NCBI RefSeq assembly: GCF_000179615.1
Contig: NZ_AEDD01000001.1
Coordinates: forward strand, 496,001-560,000
Length of the DNA stretch: 64,000 nt
DNA from: Paenibacillus curdlanolyticus YK9
GTDB taxonomy: Bacteria > Bacillota > Bacilli > Paenibacillales > Paenibacillaceae
Direction of reading: 5' to 3'
The position numbers and the translations under genes were made by a program. Under the pieces are notes generated by a model. The model saw only the letters and a list, made by a program, of their open reading frames with translations, had not been told where the DNA came from and made no database searches. Numbering within the stretch: the stretch's first letter is position 1; the number at the start of each line of letters is the position of its first letter. This document shows, in pieces, positions 41,773 to 50,963 of the stretch.

Positions 41773-44060
41773 CGAGCATCATTCTGGTTACGTATAACAA
41801 GCTGGATTACACGAAGCAGTGCATCGACAGCATCCGCCAACGGACCGATGAGGGTCGATACGAGCTGATCGTCGTCGATAACGGCTCAATGGACGGCACG
41901 CAGGAATGGCTCGCTGCACAGCCGGATATTCGATTAATCGCCAATTCGGACAATGCGGGATTCCCCCGCGCGTGCAATCAAGGGTTGGCCGCTGCCGCTG
42001 GCGATCTGCTTATGCTGCTTAACAACGACACGGTCGTAACCCCTTCGTGGCTGGAAGGGCTGACAACCGCGCTATTAAGCGCGACGGATATCGGCGCGGT
42101 CGGCCCGGTTACGAACGCGGCTTCGTATTTAACGAGCATTCCGGTGCCTTATGCGACGATGGATGAGATGGAGGCGTTCGCCGAGGCGCATAATCGCCCG
42201 GATCCTGCGAAGTGGGAAGAGCGGGTGAAGCTGATCGGCTATTGCCTCCTAATGAAACGGGAAGCGTACGAGCAAGTGGGTGAGCTTGATGAGCAGTTCG
42301 GCATCGGCAATTTCGAGGATGACGATTTCTGCCTGCGGATGCGACTGGCGGGCTATAAGCTGCTGCTGTGCCGGGATACGTTTATTCATCATTACGGCAG
42401 CGTCTCCTTCAGCGCGGATCGGACGCTGTTCCAGCAGGTGCTGTCGGAGAACACCGAGTTGTTTAAGCGCAAATGGGGATTTGATCCAGCAATCGCGACG
42501 ACGATTCGGGTTGACCTGCTGGACGTCGTGAAGGATCAGACGGCGGACGGCGAGCGACTGCGCGTTCTGGAGGTTGGCTGCGGCTGCGGCGGGACTTTGC
42601 TGGCGCTGAAATACCGTTGCCCAAGCGCAGTGTTATTCGGCGCCGAGCGAAACGAGCAGGCTAGAGGCATTGCGGAAGCGGTCGGCGTTACGATGTTCAG
42701 CTCCGGCCGCCCGGATGACTGGCAGCTAATAGAGGACGGGACGCTGGACGTCATTCTCATAGGAGAAGCCCATGCGTATACGGCGGTGCCGACACAGCTT
42801 ACGCGCATGATTCGCAAGCTGCGGCCGGGCGGCTGGCTCGTGGCTGGATTTATGAACGCGAAGTTTTATCGGTATGCGAATCGGCTTGCGGACGGGGAGA
42901 CGCTGGACGATAAACCGTGGCTCACGAGCGAGAAAGCGGGAGCGATGCTTGCAGCGGCAGGCGTATCCGAGCTTCGGATTACGCATGCCGTGGAGCCGGA
43001 GCACGATCGGGACGATGCGGGGCTGGAGCGAGCGGTAGAGCGCGCTGGCGCGGGAGCTGACCAGCTTGTGCTGAAAGCGGCCTATTTCCTTCTTCACGGG
43101 CACCGTATGGCGGCCCCTGCGCTAACTGCTAAGCCAAGCGTTGGCAGAGGAGGCAGCGGAAGCAGGAGCAGAGGAGACCGAGTCGCTAGCAATCGGCAGC
43201 CGGAGCAGAAGCAGGAGCAGGAGCCGGAGGTGCGGGAGCAATTGCCAGCGGCATTGGCGGGTGAAGCAGCGGATGACCGGGCGCAGCCTGCGGTATTGAA
43301 GGAACAGAACGACGTCGCTTTCACCGGCGAGCGGCTTGTTGTGAATTCGGATGTCAAATCGCAGTTCCGCGATGTGTACGATGAGCATATGGTGCGGTAT
43401 GAGGCTGCTGCGGAATATGTGCATGGACTGCATGTGCTTGATGCGGCATGCGGAGCGGGATACGGCACCCGAATGCTGCATGATGCGGGAGCGGCTTCGG
43501 TCACCGGCGTCGATATCGACCCGGAGTCGGTCGAGCTTGCGCAGCGTGACTATGGGCATCCGGGCATGCTGTTCATGCAAGGGGATGTGCTGTGCCTGCC
43601 GTTCGCGAGCGAAACGTTTGATGCGGTCGTTTCCTTCGAGACGATCGAGCATGTCGCGTCAGGAGCGGCTTGGATTCGCGAAGCGGCCCGCGTGCTGAAG
43701 CCGGGAGGGCTGTTTATCGTTTCGACGCCCAACCGCGCGGTGACGAATGCCTCGAACTATTTTGAAGAGCAGCCGTTTAATCCGCATCATCGGTTCGAGT
43801 ACCGAACGAGCGAATTGATCGGAGATTTGCTGCCTATGTTCACGTTGGAGGAGCTGTACGGCCAGAACTGGATTGACGATTCGCAATTCGCCGCTATGCG
43901 CTGGCTGCGGCAAACGAACGGCATGGCGCTGGAGCGGGAAGAGCGGCTGCGAATTGAGCAGACGGGCAGCGAGCTGCTGCCATTCCATGCGTTTCGGAGC
44001 GGTGAACCGATGTATGTCGTCGCGGTATGCAGGAAACGGATCGGAGGCGTTGACGGATGA
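41766..44060 (+). CDS. Tri-domain glycosyltransferase-methyltransferase-methyltransferase fusion
   Basis: 764 residues. Residues 1-230 are a GT2 domain (SIILVTYNKLDYTKQCIDS, VVDNGSMDGTQEW, LLNNDTVV). Residues 265-450 form a SAM methyltransferase domain (VLEVGCGCGGTLLALK). A Gly/Ser/Arg then Gln/Glu-rich linker spans about 455-515. A second methyltransferase domain covers about 520-700 (VVSFETIEHVASG and LDAACGAGYGTRM). The linker looks like a fusion joint. A single polypeptide that both adds and methylates a sugar is plausible. Overlaps both neighbours (7 bp and 4 bp). Confidence 0.88.
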   Translation: MLTSIILVTYNKLDYTKQCIDSIRQRTDEGRYELIVVDNGSMDGTQEWLAAQPDIRLIANSDNAGFPRACNQGLAAAAGDLLMLLNNDTVVTPSWLEGLTTALLSATDIGAVGPVTNAASYLTSIPVPYATMDEMEAFAEAHNRPDPAKWEERVKLIGYCLLMKREAYEQVGELDEQFGIGNFEDDDFCLRMRLAGYKLLLCRDTFIHHYGSVSFSADRTLFQQVLSENTELFKRKWGFDPAIATTIRVDLLDVVKDQTADGERLRVLEVGCGCGGTLLALKYRCPSAVLFGAERNEQARGIAEAVGVTMFSSGRPDDWQLIEDGTLDVILIGEAHAYTAVPTQLTRMIRKLRPGGWLVAGFMNAKFYRYANRLADGETLDDKPWLTSEKAGAMLAAAGVSELRITHAVEPEHDRDDAGLERAVERAGAGADQLVLKAAYFLLHGHRMAAPALTAKPSVGRGGSGSRSRGDRVASNRQPEQKQEQEPEVREQLPAALAGEAADDRAQPAVLKEQNDVAFTGERLVVNSDVKSQFRDVYDEHMVRYEAAAEYVHGLHVLDAACGAGYGTRMLHDAGAASVTGVDIDPESVELAQRDYGHPGMLFMQGDVLCLPFASETFDAVVSFETIEHVASGAAWIREAARVLKPGGLFIVSTPNRAVTNASNYFEEQPFNPHHRFEYRTSELIGDLLPMFTLEELYGQNWIDDSQFAAMRWLRQTNGMALEREERLRIEQTGSELLPFHAFRSGEPMYVVAVCRKRIGGVDG

Positions 44061-44851
44061 AGGTCGTTATTTTGGCCGGAGGGTTAGGTACACGCATAAG
44101 CGAGGAATCGCATCTGAGGCCAAAGCCGATGATCGAGATCGGCGGACGCCCGATCCTGTGGCATATTATGAAAATTTATGCGCATCACGGCTTTAATGAC
44201 TTCATCGTCTGCCTCGGGTACAAAGGGTACGTGGTCAAAGAGTATTTTGACCATTATCTGCTGCATGAATCCGATGTCACCTATGATTTTCGCAACAGCG
44301 AGCGTTCGGTGAAAAAAATTCACCGCCATCAAGCGGAGCCGTGGCGCGTCACGTTGGTGGATACGGGCATGGATACGATGACCGGCGGGCGGCTGAAGCG
44401 CATTGCGCCTTATTTGGAAGACGAGACCTTCATGCTGACCTATGGCGATGGGTTGACGGATCTCAATTTGCAGCAATTGCTCCATTACCACCGCGCGCAT
44501 GGAAAGCTGGCGACGGTCACTGCGGTCCAGCCAGTCGGACGGTTCGGAACGCTCATTATGAATGAGGACCAGTCAGTCGCGACGTTCGCGGAGAAGCCGC
44601 GCGGGGATGGGCACTGGGTAAGCGGCGGATTTTTCGTGCTGGAGCCCGACATGCTCGCGCATATTGACGGCGACGACACGATGCTGGAGCGAGAACCGCT
44701 GGAGCGGTTGGCGGACGCAGGCGAGCTGAAAGCTTATCGGCATACGGGCTTCTGGCAATCGATGGATACGATGCGGGATAAAGCGCTTCTGGAGGAGCGT
44801 TGGCGAACGGGCGGAGCGCCTTGGAAAATCTGGAACCGGGACTCGATCTGA
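44057..44851 (+). CDS. rfbF: Glucose-1-phosphate cytidylyltransferase
   Basis: Makes CDP-glucose from CTP and glucose-1-P. 264 residues with the nucleotidyltransferase start MKVVILAGGLGTRISEESHL, then RPKPMIEIGGRPILWHIMK, YGDGLTDLNL (metal Asp), VTAVQPVGRFGTL, and GFWQSMDTMRDK. These are specific to the CDP-glucose enzyme rather than RmlA. ATG overlaps the preceding stop by 4 bp. With rfbG it commits the cluster to CDP-6-deoxyhexoses. Confidence 0.95.
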   Translation: MKVVILAGGLGTRISEESHLRPKPMIEIGGRPILWHIMKIYAHHGFNDFIVCLGYKGYVVKEYFDHYLLHESDVTYDFRNSERSVKKIHRHQAEPWRVTLVDTGMDTMTGGRLKRIAPYLEDETFMLTYGDGLTDLNLQQLLHYHRAHGKLATVTAVQPVGRFGTLIMNEDQSVATFAEKPRGDGHWVSGGFFVLEPDMLAHIDGDDTMLEREPLERLADAGELKAYRHTGFWQSMDTMRDKALLEERWRTGGAPWKIWNRDSI

Positions 44852-44932
44852 CGGTGGCGGGCAGCTGATTGCATGGGGAAGCGGGATACAGGATGATGCA
44901 GGATACGATGGATGAGCAGGGAGGACGGCAGG

Positions 44933-46090
44933 GTGAGCGGCGGTCATCGGTTTTGGCAAGGAAAACGCGTGTTGATTACAGGGCATTCTGGCTTCAAGGG
45001 GACATGGTTGGTGTTGTGGCTGCGCAGGCTCGGAGCTGAGGTGATCGGATACAGCAATGATTTGCCGTCTGCGCCGTCGATGTATCGACTGTGCGGCTTG
45101 GAGCATGACACGGCTTGGGTGCGCGGCGACATCAGGGACGAAGGAAAACTGCTGCAAACGGTATTGGCAGCTAAGCCGGAGATCGTCTTTCATCTGGCTG
45201 CGCAGCCGCTTGTCAGACGTTCGTATGCGGAGCCGATCGAGACGATTGCCGTCAATGTCGTAGGCACTGCGAACGTGCTAAATGCGATACGTTCCGCGCC
45301 CTCCGTACGCTCGGTCATTATTGCGACCTCAGACAAATGTTATGCCAATACGAAGCAGGAGCAAGCGCACGGCCATGTGCTGAAGGAAACCGACCGATTA
45401 GGCGGCCGGGACCCCTATTCGGCGAGCAAAGCAAGCGCGGAGCTCATCGTTGACGCGTATCGTCATTCCTATTTTCAAGCTAGGCAAGCAGGAAGCGGGC
45501 AAAGGGCGCTAGCGGTTGCGACAGTCCGCGCCGGCAATGTCATTGGCGGAGGGGACTTCGCGATCGATCGCATCGTTCCCGATTGCGTTCGCGCTGCACA
45601 GCATGGCTGGGCTCCCCTGCTCCGCAATCCCGATGCGGTCCGCCCGTGGCAGCATGTGCTTGAGCCGCTTTCGGGCTATATGATGCTGGCGGAGAGGCTG
45701 TTTGATGCAGCAGGAGCAGGGGACGATACGCTGGCGGAAGCCTGGAATTTCGGCCCTGAGGCAGGGCAAGAGATGACGGTAGGCGAGCTTGCGCATCGGA
45801 TAAGCGGCTGGGTGGGAGCGTCCGGGCCTATCGTTTCGAGCGATTCGGAAGGTCCGTATGAGGCAGCGATGCTGCGCATCGATAGCAGCAAAGCGCATTC
45901 GCGGCTAGGCTGGCAGCCGGTGTGGAGCACGCAGGAGGCGGTTGAGAAAACCGGGGAATGGTATCAGCAGTGGCGGAAGGGCGCTTCCATGCGAGCGGTG
46001 ACGGATCGCCAAATTCAAGCGTATGAGCAGGCCCTGGCAGCCCGGCAGCCGGTTCAGGAGGTGGATGCAACGGATGAGCAAGGAGCGTGA
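44933..46090 (+). CDS. rfbG: CDP-glucose 4,6-dehydratase
   Basis: Converts CDP-glucose to CDP-4-keto-6-deoxyglucose with bound NAD. From GTG 44933 (AGGGAGG 8 nt upstream) the N-terminus reads SGGHRFWQGKRVLITGHSGF and the protein has 385 residues; ATG 44912 would add seven residues. The NAD motif is GHSGFKGTWL, HLAAQPLVRRSY follows, and the active-site Tyr/Lys are in RDPYSASKASAEL. The 3' end overlaps the C-methyltransferase start. Confidence 0.95.
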   Translation: MSGGHRFWQGKRVLITGHSGFKGTWLVLWLRRLGAEVIGYSNDLPSAPSMYRLCGLEHDTAWVRGDIRDEGKLLQTVLAAKPEIVFHLAAQPLVRRSYAEPIETIAVNVVGTANVLNAIRSAPSVRSVIIATSDKCYANTKQEQAHGHVLKETDRLGGRDPYSASKASAELIVDAYRHSYFQARQAGSGQRALAVATVRAGNVIGGGDFAIDRIVPDCVRAAQHGWAPLLRNPDAVRPWQHVLEPLSGYMMLAERLFDAAGAGDDTLAEAWNFGPEAGQEMTVGELAHRISGWVGASGPIVSSDSEGPYEAAMLRIDSSKAHSRLGWQPVWSTQEAVEKTGEWYQQWRKGASMRAVTDRQIQAYEQALAARQPVQEVDATDEQGA

Positions 46091-47348
46091 GGCTGGAGAC
46101 GGGCCGCATCGTGACGCTAAGCGGGATGAAATGCAGCAAGGGGGAGCGGCGCGATGCCGCGTTTGCGGCGGCGGGCCGCTTCACCGATGGGTTCATCTGC
46201 CTGACATGCCGCTGACAGAGGAGCTGCATCCGCCCGCGCATGCCGGAAAGCCATTTCTCGCCGATATTGACGTGTACGTTTGCGAGGCATGCGGCGTATC
46301 GCAAACGGTCGGCATGCGGGACTTGTCTCCCTATTACATCGACTACGGGTATACCGTTGGCCAATCGGCGTTCGCATCGCTGTTTATGGAGCGGCTGGCG
46401 GTGGCGGTGCGTGACCGTTATGGCTTGAAGCCCGGGTTTTCCGTCGTTGAGATCGGGTCGGGCGACGGCGTCCAGCTCAAAAGCTTTGAACGGGCCGGGG
46501 CTCGCGTGTACGGGGTGGAGCCGTCGGCGTCGCTATGCCAAGCAAGCAGGGCGCGAGGCATTCCGGTGATGGAGGCGTTGTTCGAGCCGGCAACGGCAGC
46601 GCTCTTGCCTGAGGCTTTCCGCAGTGCGGATGTGCTGCTTCTGACCTACACGTTCGATCATTTGCCCGATCCGTCGGGCATGCTTGAGGCGGCGCGCCAG
46701 ACGCTGCATCCCGGCCGAGGCTTGCTCGTGCTGGAGGTGCATGATCTGGATCAAATCGTGGAGCGCCGCGAATATTGCTTGTTTGAGCACGAGCATTACA
46801 CCTATTGGACGAAGGAAACGCTCAAGGGCGCTTTGGGGCGATGCGGATTTCGCATGCTGACCTCAGAGCTGCTGCCTGCGTCGCAGCGTCGCGGAAATTC
46901 GCTGCTCATCGTCGCTGCGCCAATGGACGCTGCCCATGTTCCGGATGGGAGAGCGGAGGCGGATCGAATCGGGACAACGATCGATTATAGCGGCTTTCAG
47001 ACGGAGCTCGACAGCGGAATTGCGGCGCTGGATGCATTCGTTGCTGCGGAATCCGCTGCTGGGCGCAAGGTAGCGGGCTATGGAGGAGGAGGTCGCGGCG
47101 TTATGACGCTGGCTGCTATGTCGACCGCCGGGCAGATCGCATATGTATGCGACGCCAATAAAGCGCTGCACGGAAGACTAGCGCCCAAATCGCAGGTCCC
47201 CGTCGTCGACATTGCGCGACTAGCCGAACAGCCGGTCGACACGTTGATCGTTTTCAGCTACGGCTACATGGCGGAAATTCAAGAGGCTGTGAGGAAGCAG
47301 CCGAATGCGCCGCAGCGGATCGTCTCGATGCTTGAGCTATTGAAATGA
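46074..47348 (+). CDS. Sugar C-methyltransferase (NDP-hexose C-methyltransferase type)
   Basis: 424 residues; three domains as in TylC3/NovU-type enzymes. An N-terminal zinc site uses CRVC (near residue 29) and CEAC, the SAM domain has VVEIGSGDGVQLKSF, and the C-terminal domain has YGGGGRGVMTLAAM. Such enzymes add a methyl group beside a keto group of NDP-4-keto sugars, giving a branched C-methyl sugar. The start is uncertain: AGGAGGT at 46056-46062 is 12 nt from ATG 46074 and 3 nt from ATG 46065. It overlaps both neighbours. Confidence 0.88.
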   Translation: MSKEREAGDGPHRDAKRDEMQQGGAARCRVCGGGPLHRWVHLPDMPLTEELHPPAHAGKPFLADIDVYVCEACGVSQTVGMRDLSPYYIDYGYTVGQSAFASLFMERLAVAVRDRYGLKPGFSVVEIGSGDGVQLKSFERAGARVYGVEPSASLCQASRARGIPVMEALFEPATAALLPEAFRSADVLLLTYTFDHLPDPSGMLEAARQTLHPGRGLLVLEVHDLDQIVERREYCLFEHEHYTYWTKETLKGALGRCGFRMLTSELLPASQRRGNSLLIVAAPMDAAHVPDGRAEADRIGTTIDYSGFQTELDSGIAALDAFVAAESAAGRKVAGYGGGGRGVMTLAAMSTAGQIAYVCDANKALHGRLAPKSQVPVVDIARLAEQPVDTLIVFSYGYMAEIQEAVRKQPNAPQRIVSMLELLK

Positions 47349-49261
47349 GGAGACGCGCCATGGAAGAGGAACAGATGCATAACGCAAGCGCGTCGCCTGC
47401 CGCAGTCGTGACCGGCGCTGCTGGATTCATCGGCGCGGCGGTATGCCGCCAGCTCCTCGAGAGAGGCTGGCATGTTTATGCCGTCATTCGCCCCGGCTCA
47501 GCTGCAAGCCGATTGCCGCAGCATGAACGGCTGCGCCTGGTGGAAGGCGATTTGATGGAGGTTTCGGAATGGGCGTGCCGGCTGGAAGAGGCGGCTGCGG
47601 AAGGGGCGGCGTTTGCGGCATGGCTGCATTTGGGGTGGGCTGGTGTCGCGGGCGAGGCCCGCAATGATGCGGCGCAGCATCATAATGTCGCGGCGGCGGT
47701 TGAAACGGTGCGGCTAGCCGGCAAGCTTGGCTGCGCGAATTGGATCGGGGCGGGGTCGCAAGCCGAGTATGGGCGGCTTGCGGGGCGAGCCGACGAGACG
47801 GCAGACGAAGCGCCGACGACGGCTTATGGGCGAGCAAAGCTTGCCGCAGGCAGGCAAGCTTTGGCGGAAGCGTCCAGCTTAGGCATGAGCGGAAGCTGGG
47901 TTCGCGTCTTTAGCGTTTACGGGCCGGAGGATGGCGTCGGATGGCTCATTCCCGGCCTTGTCCGGCAGTTGATGGCAGGCGCGAGTCCGGCGCTAACGGC
48001 AGGCGAACAGCGGTGGGATTATTTGTACGTAGAGGATGCGGCTGCGGCGTTCGTTGCGCTGGCGGAACGCGGCGTATCGGAGGGGGCGGCAGCATCAGCA
48101 CTAGCGGAAATGCCGGAAATTCAGCGATGGCAGGCATCCGGCAGCGATAGCGGCAACGGCATGGTTGCTGGCGTTGGCGGAGTCTACAATTTGGGCTCTG
48201 GCGCGAGCCGCCCGATCCGCGACATTGCAGCGCTCGTGCGGCAGGCGGTGGCATGCCGATTGCCGCGCGCAATTGCAGGCGGGAGGCTGGAGCCGCCGCC
48301 GCTGCGGCTCGGCGCTGTACCCTACCGCGAAGACCAAGTGATGCTGCTGGAAGCGGACATTGGGAAGCTGACCGGCGCGACGGGCTGGAAGCCGGCTGTA
48401 ACGCTAGAGGACGGGATCGAGCGGACGGTTGCGGCATATGTAGCGCGAATCGAGCAAGAACGCAGACTAACGGTGAAACGAACGATTGTGACGATGGCTT
48501 ATCGCTCCCAATCGTCGCATGTTGGCGCGGCCTTGTCGGTGGCGGATATCCTGCTTGCGCTTTATTTTCACGTGCTTCGCGTTGACGCTGCCCGGCCGGA
48601 TGATCCGCGTCGCGATAAGCTGGTTTTCTCCAAAGCGCATGCCTCGACTGCTCTATACGCCGCATTAGCTGAACGCGGGTTTTTCTCGCGCCAAGTGTTG
48701 GAAGGATACGCGATAGACGGCGGGCGGTTGCCTGGCCATCTCGATCGCAAGTCAGTGCCGGGCATTGATGCTTCGGCTGGCTCGCTCGGACACGGCTTAT
48801 CGATAGGAGCAGGCTTTGCATTGGCGGATCGCTTGGCGGGCCGCGACAGCCGGACGTTCGTCGTGCTTGGAGATGGCGAGTGCAACGAAGGGGCGATCTG
48901 GGAAGCGGCGCTTGTCGCCTCCTCGCAGCAGCTGCGCGGATTGCGCGTTATTGTCGATTGCAACGGCTGGCAGGGTTTCGGCCGCACGGATGAGCTGTCG
49001 CCGCTTGCTGCGCTGAGCGACAAGTGGCGCGCGTTCGGCTGGGAGGTCGTCGAGACGGATGGCCATGACCTAACAAAGCTGACAGCGGCGCTTGATGCAC
49101 CAAGCTTAAGCGGCAAGCCCGCGGCAGTGCTGGCGCGGACGGTCAAAGGCTTCGGCGTCGATTTTATGGCGGATACGCTGGAGTGGCATTACAAGTCGCC
49201 AAGCAAGGCGCAATGGGAAGCGGCGCTGCTGCAGCTGGGCGGCAAGGGGGAAGCCGAATGA
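47345..49261 (+). CDS. Fusion of NAD-dependent sugar epimerase/dehydratase with transketolase N-terminal half
   Basis: 638 residues. Residues about 15-368 form an extended SDR: NAD motif VVTGAAGFIGAAVC, catalytic YGRAK near residue 160, and VYNLGSGASRPIRDIA. With no linker, residues about 373-638 are the ThDP-binding half of transketolase: MAYRSQSSHVGAALSVADIL, FSKAHAS, SLGHGLSIGAGFALA, and the ThDP/Mg motif GDGECNEG near residue 509 with VDCNGWQ. The C-terminal half follows as a separate gene overlapping by 4 bp. The SDR part may be an epimerase or reductase acting on the same sugar. The frame is continuous with no internal stop. Confidence 0.9.
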   Translation: MRRRAMEEEQMHNASASPAAVVTGAAGFIGAAVCRQLLERGWHVYAVIRPGSAASRLPQHERLRLVEGDLMEVSEWACRLEEAAAEGAAFAAWLHLGWAGVAGEARNDAAQHHNVAAAVETVRLAGKLGCANWIGAGSQAEYGRLAGRADETADEAPTTAYGRAKLAAGRQALAEASSLGMSGSWVRVFSVYGPEDGVGWLIPGLVRQLMAGASPALTAGEQRWDYLYVEDAAAAFVALAERGVSEGAAASALAEMPEIQRWQASGSDSGNGMVAGVGGVYNLGSGASRPIRDIAALVRQAVACRLPRAIAGGRLEPPPLRLGAVPYREDQVMLLEADIGKLTGATGWKPAVTLEDGIERTVAAYVARIEQERRLTVKRTIVTMAYRSQSSHVGAALSVADILLALYFHVLRVDAARPDDPRRDKLVFSKAHASTALYAALAERGFFSRQVLEGYAIDGGRLPGHLDRKSVPGIDASAGSLGHGLSIGAGFALADRLAGRDSRTFVVLGDGECNEGAIWEAALVASSQQLRGLRVIVDCNGWQGFGRTDELSPLAALSDKWRAFGWEVVETDGHDLTKLTAALDAPSLSGKPAAVLARTVKGFGVDFMADTLEWHYKSPSKAQWEAALLQLGGKGEAE

Positions 49262-50187
49262 GAAACGCATTCGTTCGTGAGCTGCTGCAGCGGGCGGAGA
49301 CGGACCCGCGCATCGTCGTGATTACGCCGGATCTCGGCTTTTCCGTATGGGAGCCGTTCCGTGACCGTTTCCCAGATCGGCTGCTTAATGCGGGCATTGC
49401 GGAGCAAAACGCCGTCGGCATGGCGGCGGGATTGGCGTTATCCGGTCATGTTGCATACGTATACAGCATCATACCATTCGTAACGATGCGAGCCTACGAG
49501 CAAGTTCGCATCGATGCGGCTTATATGAATGCGCCTGTGCGCTTGATCGGAGTCGGCGCAGGCTTCGCCTACGGCGGCCAAGGGCCGACGCATCATGGGC
49601 TGGAGGATGTCTCGCTTATGCGCTCGCTGCCCAACATGACGGTATGCTGTCCTGGCGATGATATCGAGGCGCGGGAGCTGACGCAAGCGAGCTTCGAGCA
49701 TCCGGGTCCTATGTATATTCGACTTGGCAAATCAGGCGAGCCGCGCGTGCACGACGCTGCAACGCGGCTTGCGCTAGGCGAGGCGATTGAGCTCATTTCC
49801 GGCGCCCAAGCGGTTGTGTTCGCATCGGGCACGGCGCTCGCCCGTGCGAAGGATTGGGTGCTCCGCCTGCGTGAGGAAGCGAGGCCGATCGAGGCGGCGC
49901 TGGTCAGCGTCCCGACGGTGAAGCCGTTTCCTGAGGATGTGGTGCTGCGCTATGCGAAGCGAGGGATGCCAATCATCACCGTTGAGGAGCACAGCGTGAT
50001 CGGCGGCTTAGGGAGCGCAGCGGCGGAGGTGCTGGCCGAAAGCGGCGCTGCCGCCGTGTTGAGGCGGTTCGGCCTGCCGGACGCTTTTTGCCGGGAAGTC
50101 GGCAGCCATTCGTATTTGCTCGAGCGATCGGGCTTTCATTATGATCGGTTTCACCAAATGATGAGGGGAGTGTGCGACGGGCTATGA
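49258..50187 (+). CDS. Transketolase C-terminal half (pyrimidine-binding and C-terminal domains)
   Basis: 309 residues from ATG 49258 (ATGA overlap with the preceding gene; the ATG at 49183 is in the previous gene and was rejected). Catalytic Glu lies in GIAEQNAVGMAAGLAL, followed by YGGQGPTHHGLEDV and a C-terminal domain with ITVEEHSVIGGLG. It must pair with the N-terminal half fused to the SDR. Split transketolases occur in secondary sugar pathways, where they attach a two-carbon branch; that role here is inferred from context. Overlaps the next gene. Confidence 0.92.
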   Translation: MRNAFVRELLQRAETDPRIVVITPDLGFSVWEPFRDRFPDRLLNAGIAEQNAVGMAAGLALSGHVAYVYSIIPFVTMRAYEQVRIDAAYMNAPVRLIGVGAGFAYGGQGPTHHGLEDVSLMRSLPNMTVCCPGDDIEARELTQASFEHPGPMYIRLGKSGEPRVHDAATRLALGEAIELISGAQAVVFASGTALARAKDWVLRLREEARPIEAALVSVPTVKPFPEDVVLRYAKRGMPIITVEEHSVIGGLGSAAAEVLAESGAAAVLRRFGLPDAFCREVGSHSYLLERSGFHYDRFHQMMRGVCDGL

Positions 50188-50945
50188 CGGATTCTTATAA
50201 ACCGATGGGGATGATCAGCAAGCATCATCGGCCCTCGGACTTTGAAGCATATCGGCTGACGGAGGAGACGTTCGAGCAATCGCAGCTGTCGGTGTTCAAC
50301 AAGCTGGAGGCATTTCCGCGTTTCGCAACGAAACGGAGTTTGGCAAAATTTTTGTGCCGCTACGAAATATTCAAGCATGTGCTGAACACGACCGGCAACA
50401 TCGTTGAATGCGGCGTATTTAACGGCGGCGGCTTGTTCACATGGGCGCAGCTGTCGAACATTTATGAGCCTTCCAACCATACGCGCAAGATCATCGGTTT
50501 CGATACCTTTGCGGGCTTTCCCTCTGTGGCTGAGGAGGATCGAGAGCCCGACGACGAGTTTAAAGCAGGCGATCTGAAGGGCGAGACGCTGGAGCAATTG
50601 GAGCTGTCGGTTGAGAAATATAACGCGGAGCGCTATTTGTCGCATATCCCGAATGTAGAGCTTGTACAGGGCGATTTTATGGCAACGAGCGAAGCTTATA
50701 TGGAACGGAACAAGCATATGCTGATTGCGCTGCTGTACTTGGACTTCGACCTGTATGAGCCGACGAAGAAGGCGCTGGAAGTGTTCCTTCCCCGCATGGG
50801 CAAAGGCTCCATCATTTGCTTCGACGAGCTGAACTGCGCTTCTTTCCCTGGCGAGACTTCGGCGCTGCTCGAAATGCTGCCGATCCGCGACACGGCGATT
50901 CGGCGATTCCCGACGGATCCGTGGGTATCCTATGTCATTTTGTAA
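50184..50945 (+). CDS. TylF/MycF-family sugar O-methyltransferase
   Basis: 253 residues from ATG 50184, which overlaps the transketolase stop by 4 bp. Family patterns: VECGVFNGGGLFTWAQLS (SAM site), IIGFDTFAGFPS, and metal-ligand Asp-rich LLYLDFDLYEPTK with ICFDELN. Macrocin-type enzymes O-methylate deoxysugars (often 3-OH), after or before transfer. Its place after the sugar-modifying genes fits a late tailoring step. Confidence 0.9.
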   Translation: MTDSYKPMGMISKHHRPSDFEAYRLTEETFEQSQLSVFNKLEAFPRFATKRSLAKFLCRYEIFKHVLNTTGNIVECGVFNGGGLFTWAQLSNIYEPSNHTRKIIGFDTFAGFPSVAEEDREPDDEFKAGDLKGETLEQLELSVEKYNAERYLSHIPNVELVQGDFMATSEAYMERNKHMLIALLYLDFDLYEPTKKALEVFLPRMGKGSIICFDELNCASFPGETSALLEMLPIRDTAIRRFPTDPWVSYVIL

Positions 50946-50963
50946 CAAAGCGGGGCATGTGTG

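Noticed and set aside
44912-46090. A gene for CDP-6-deoxy-3-dehydrase (rfbH) in the sugar cluster
   Set aside because: Looked for a PLP-type aminotransferase-like gene between rfbG and 52.6 kb; none is present.
47946-48821. 291-codon minus-strand ORF opposite the SDR-transketolase fusion
   Set aside because: Arg/Ser/Pro-rich shadow of a GC-rich gene; the plus frame carries all catalytic motifs.
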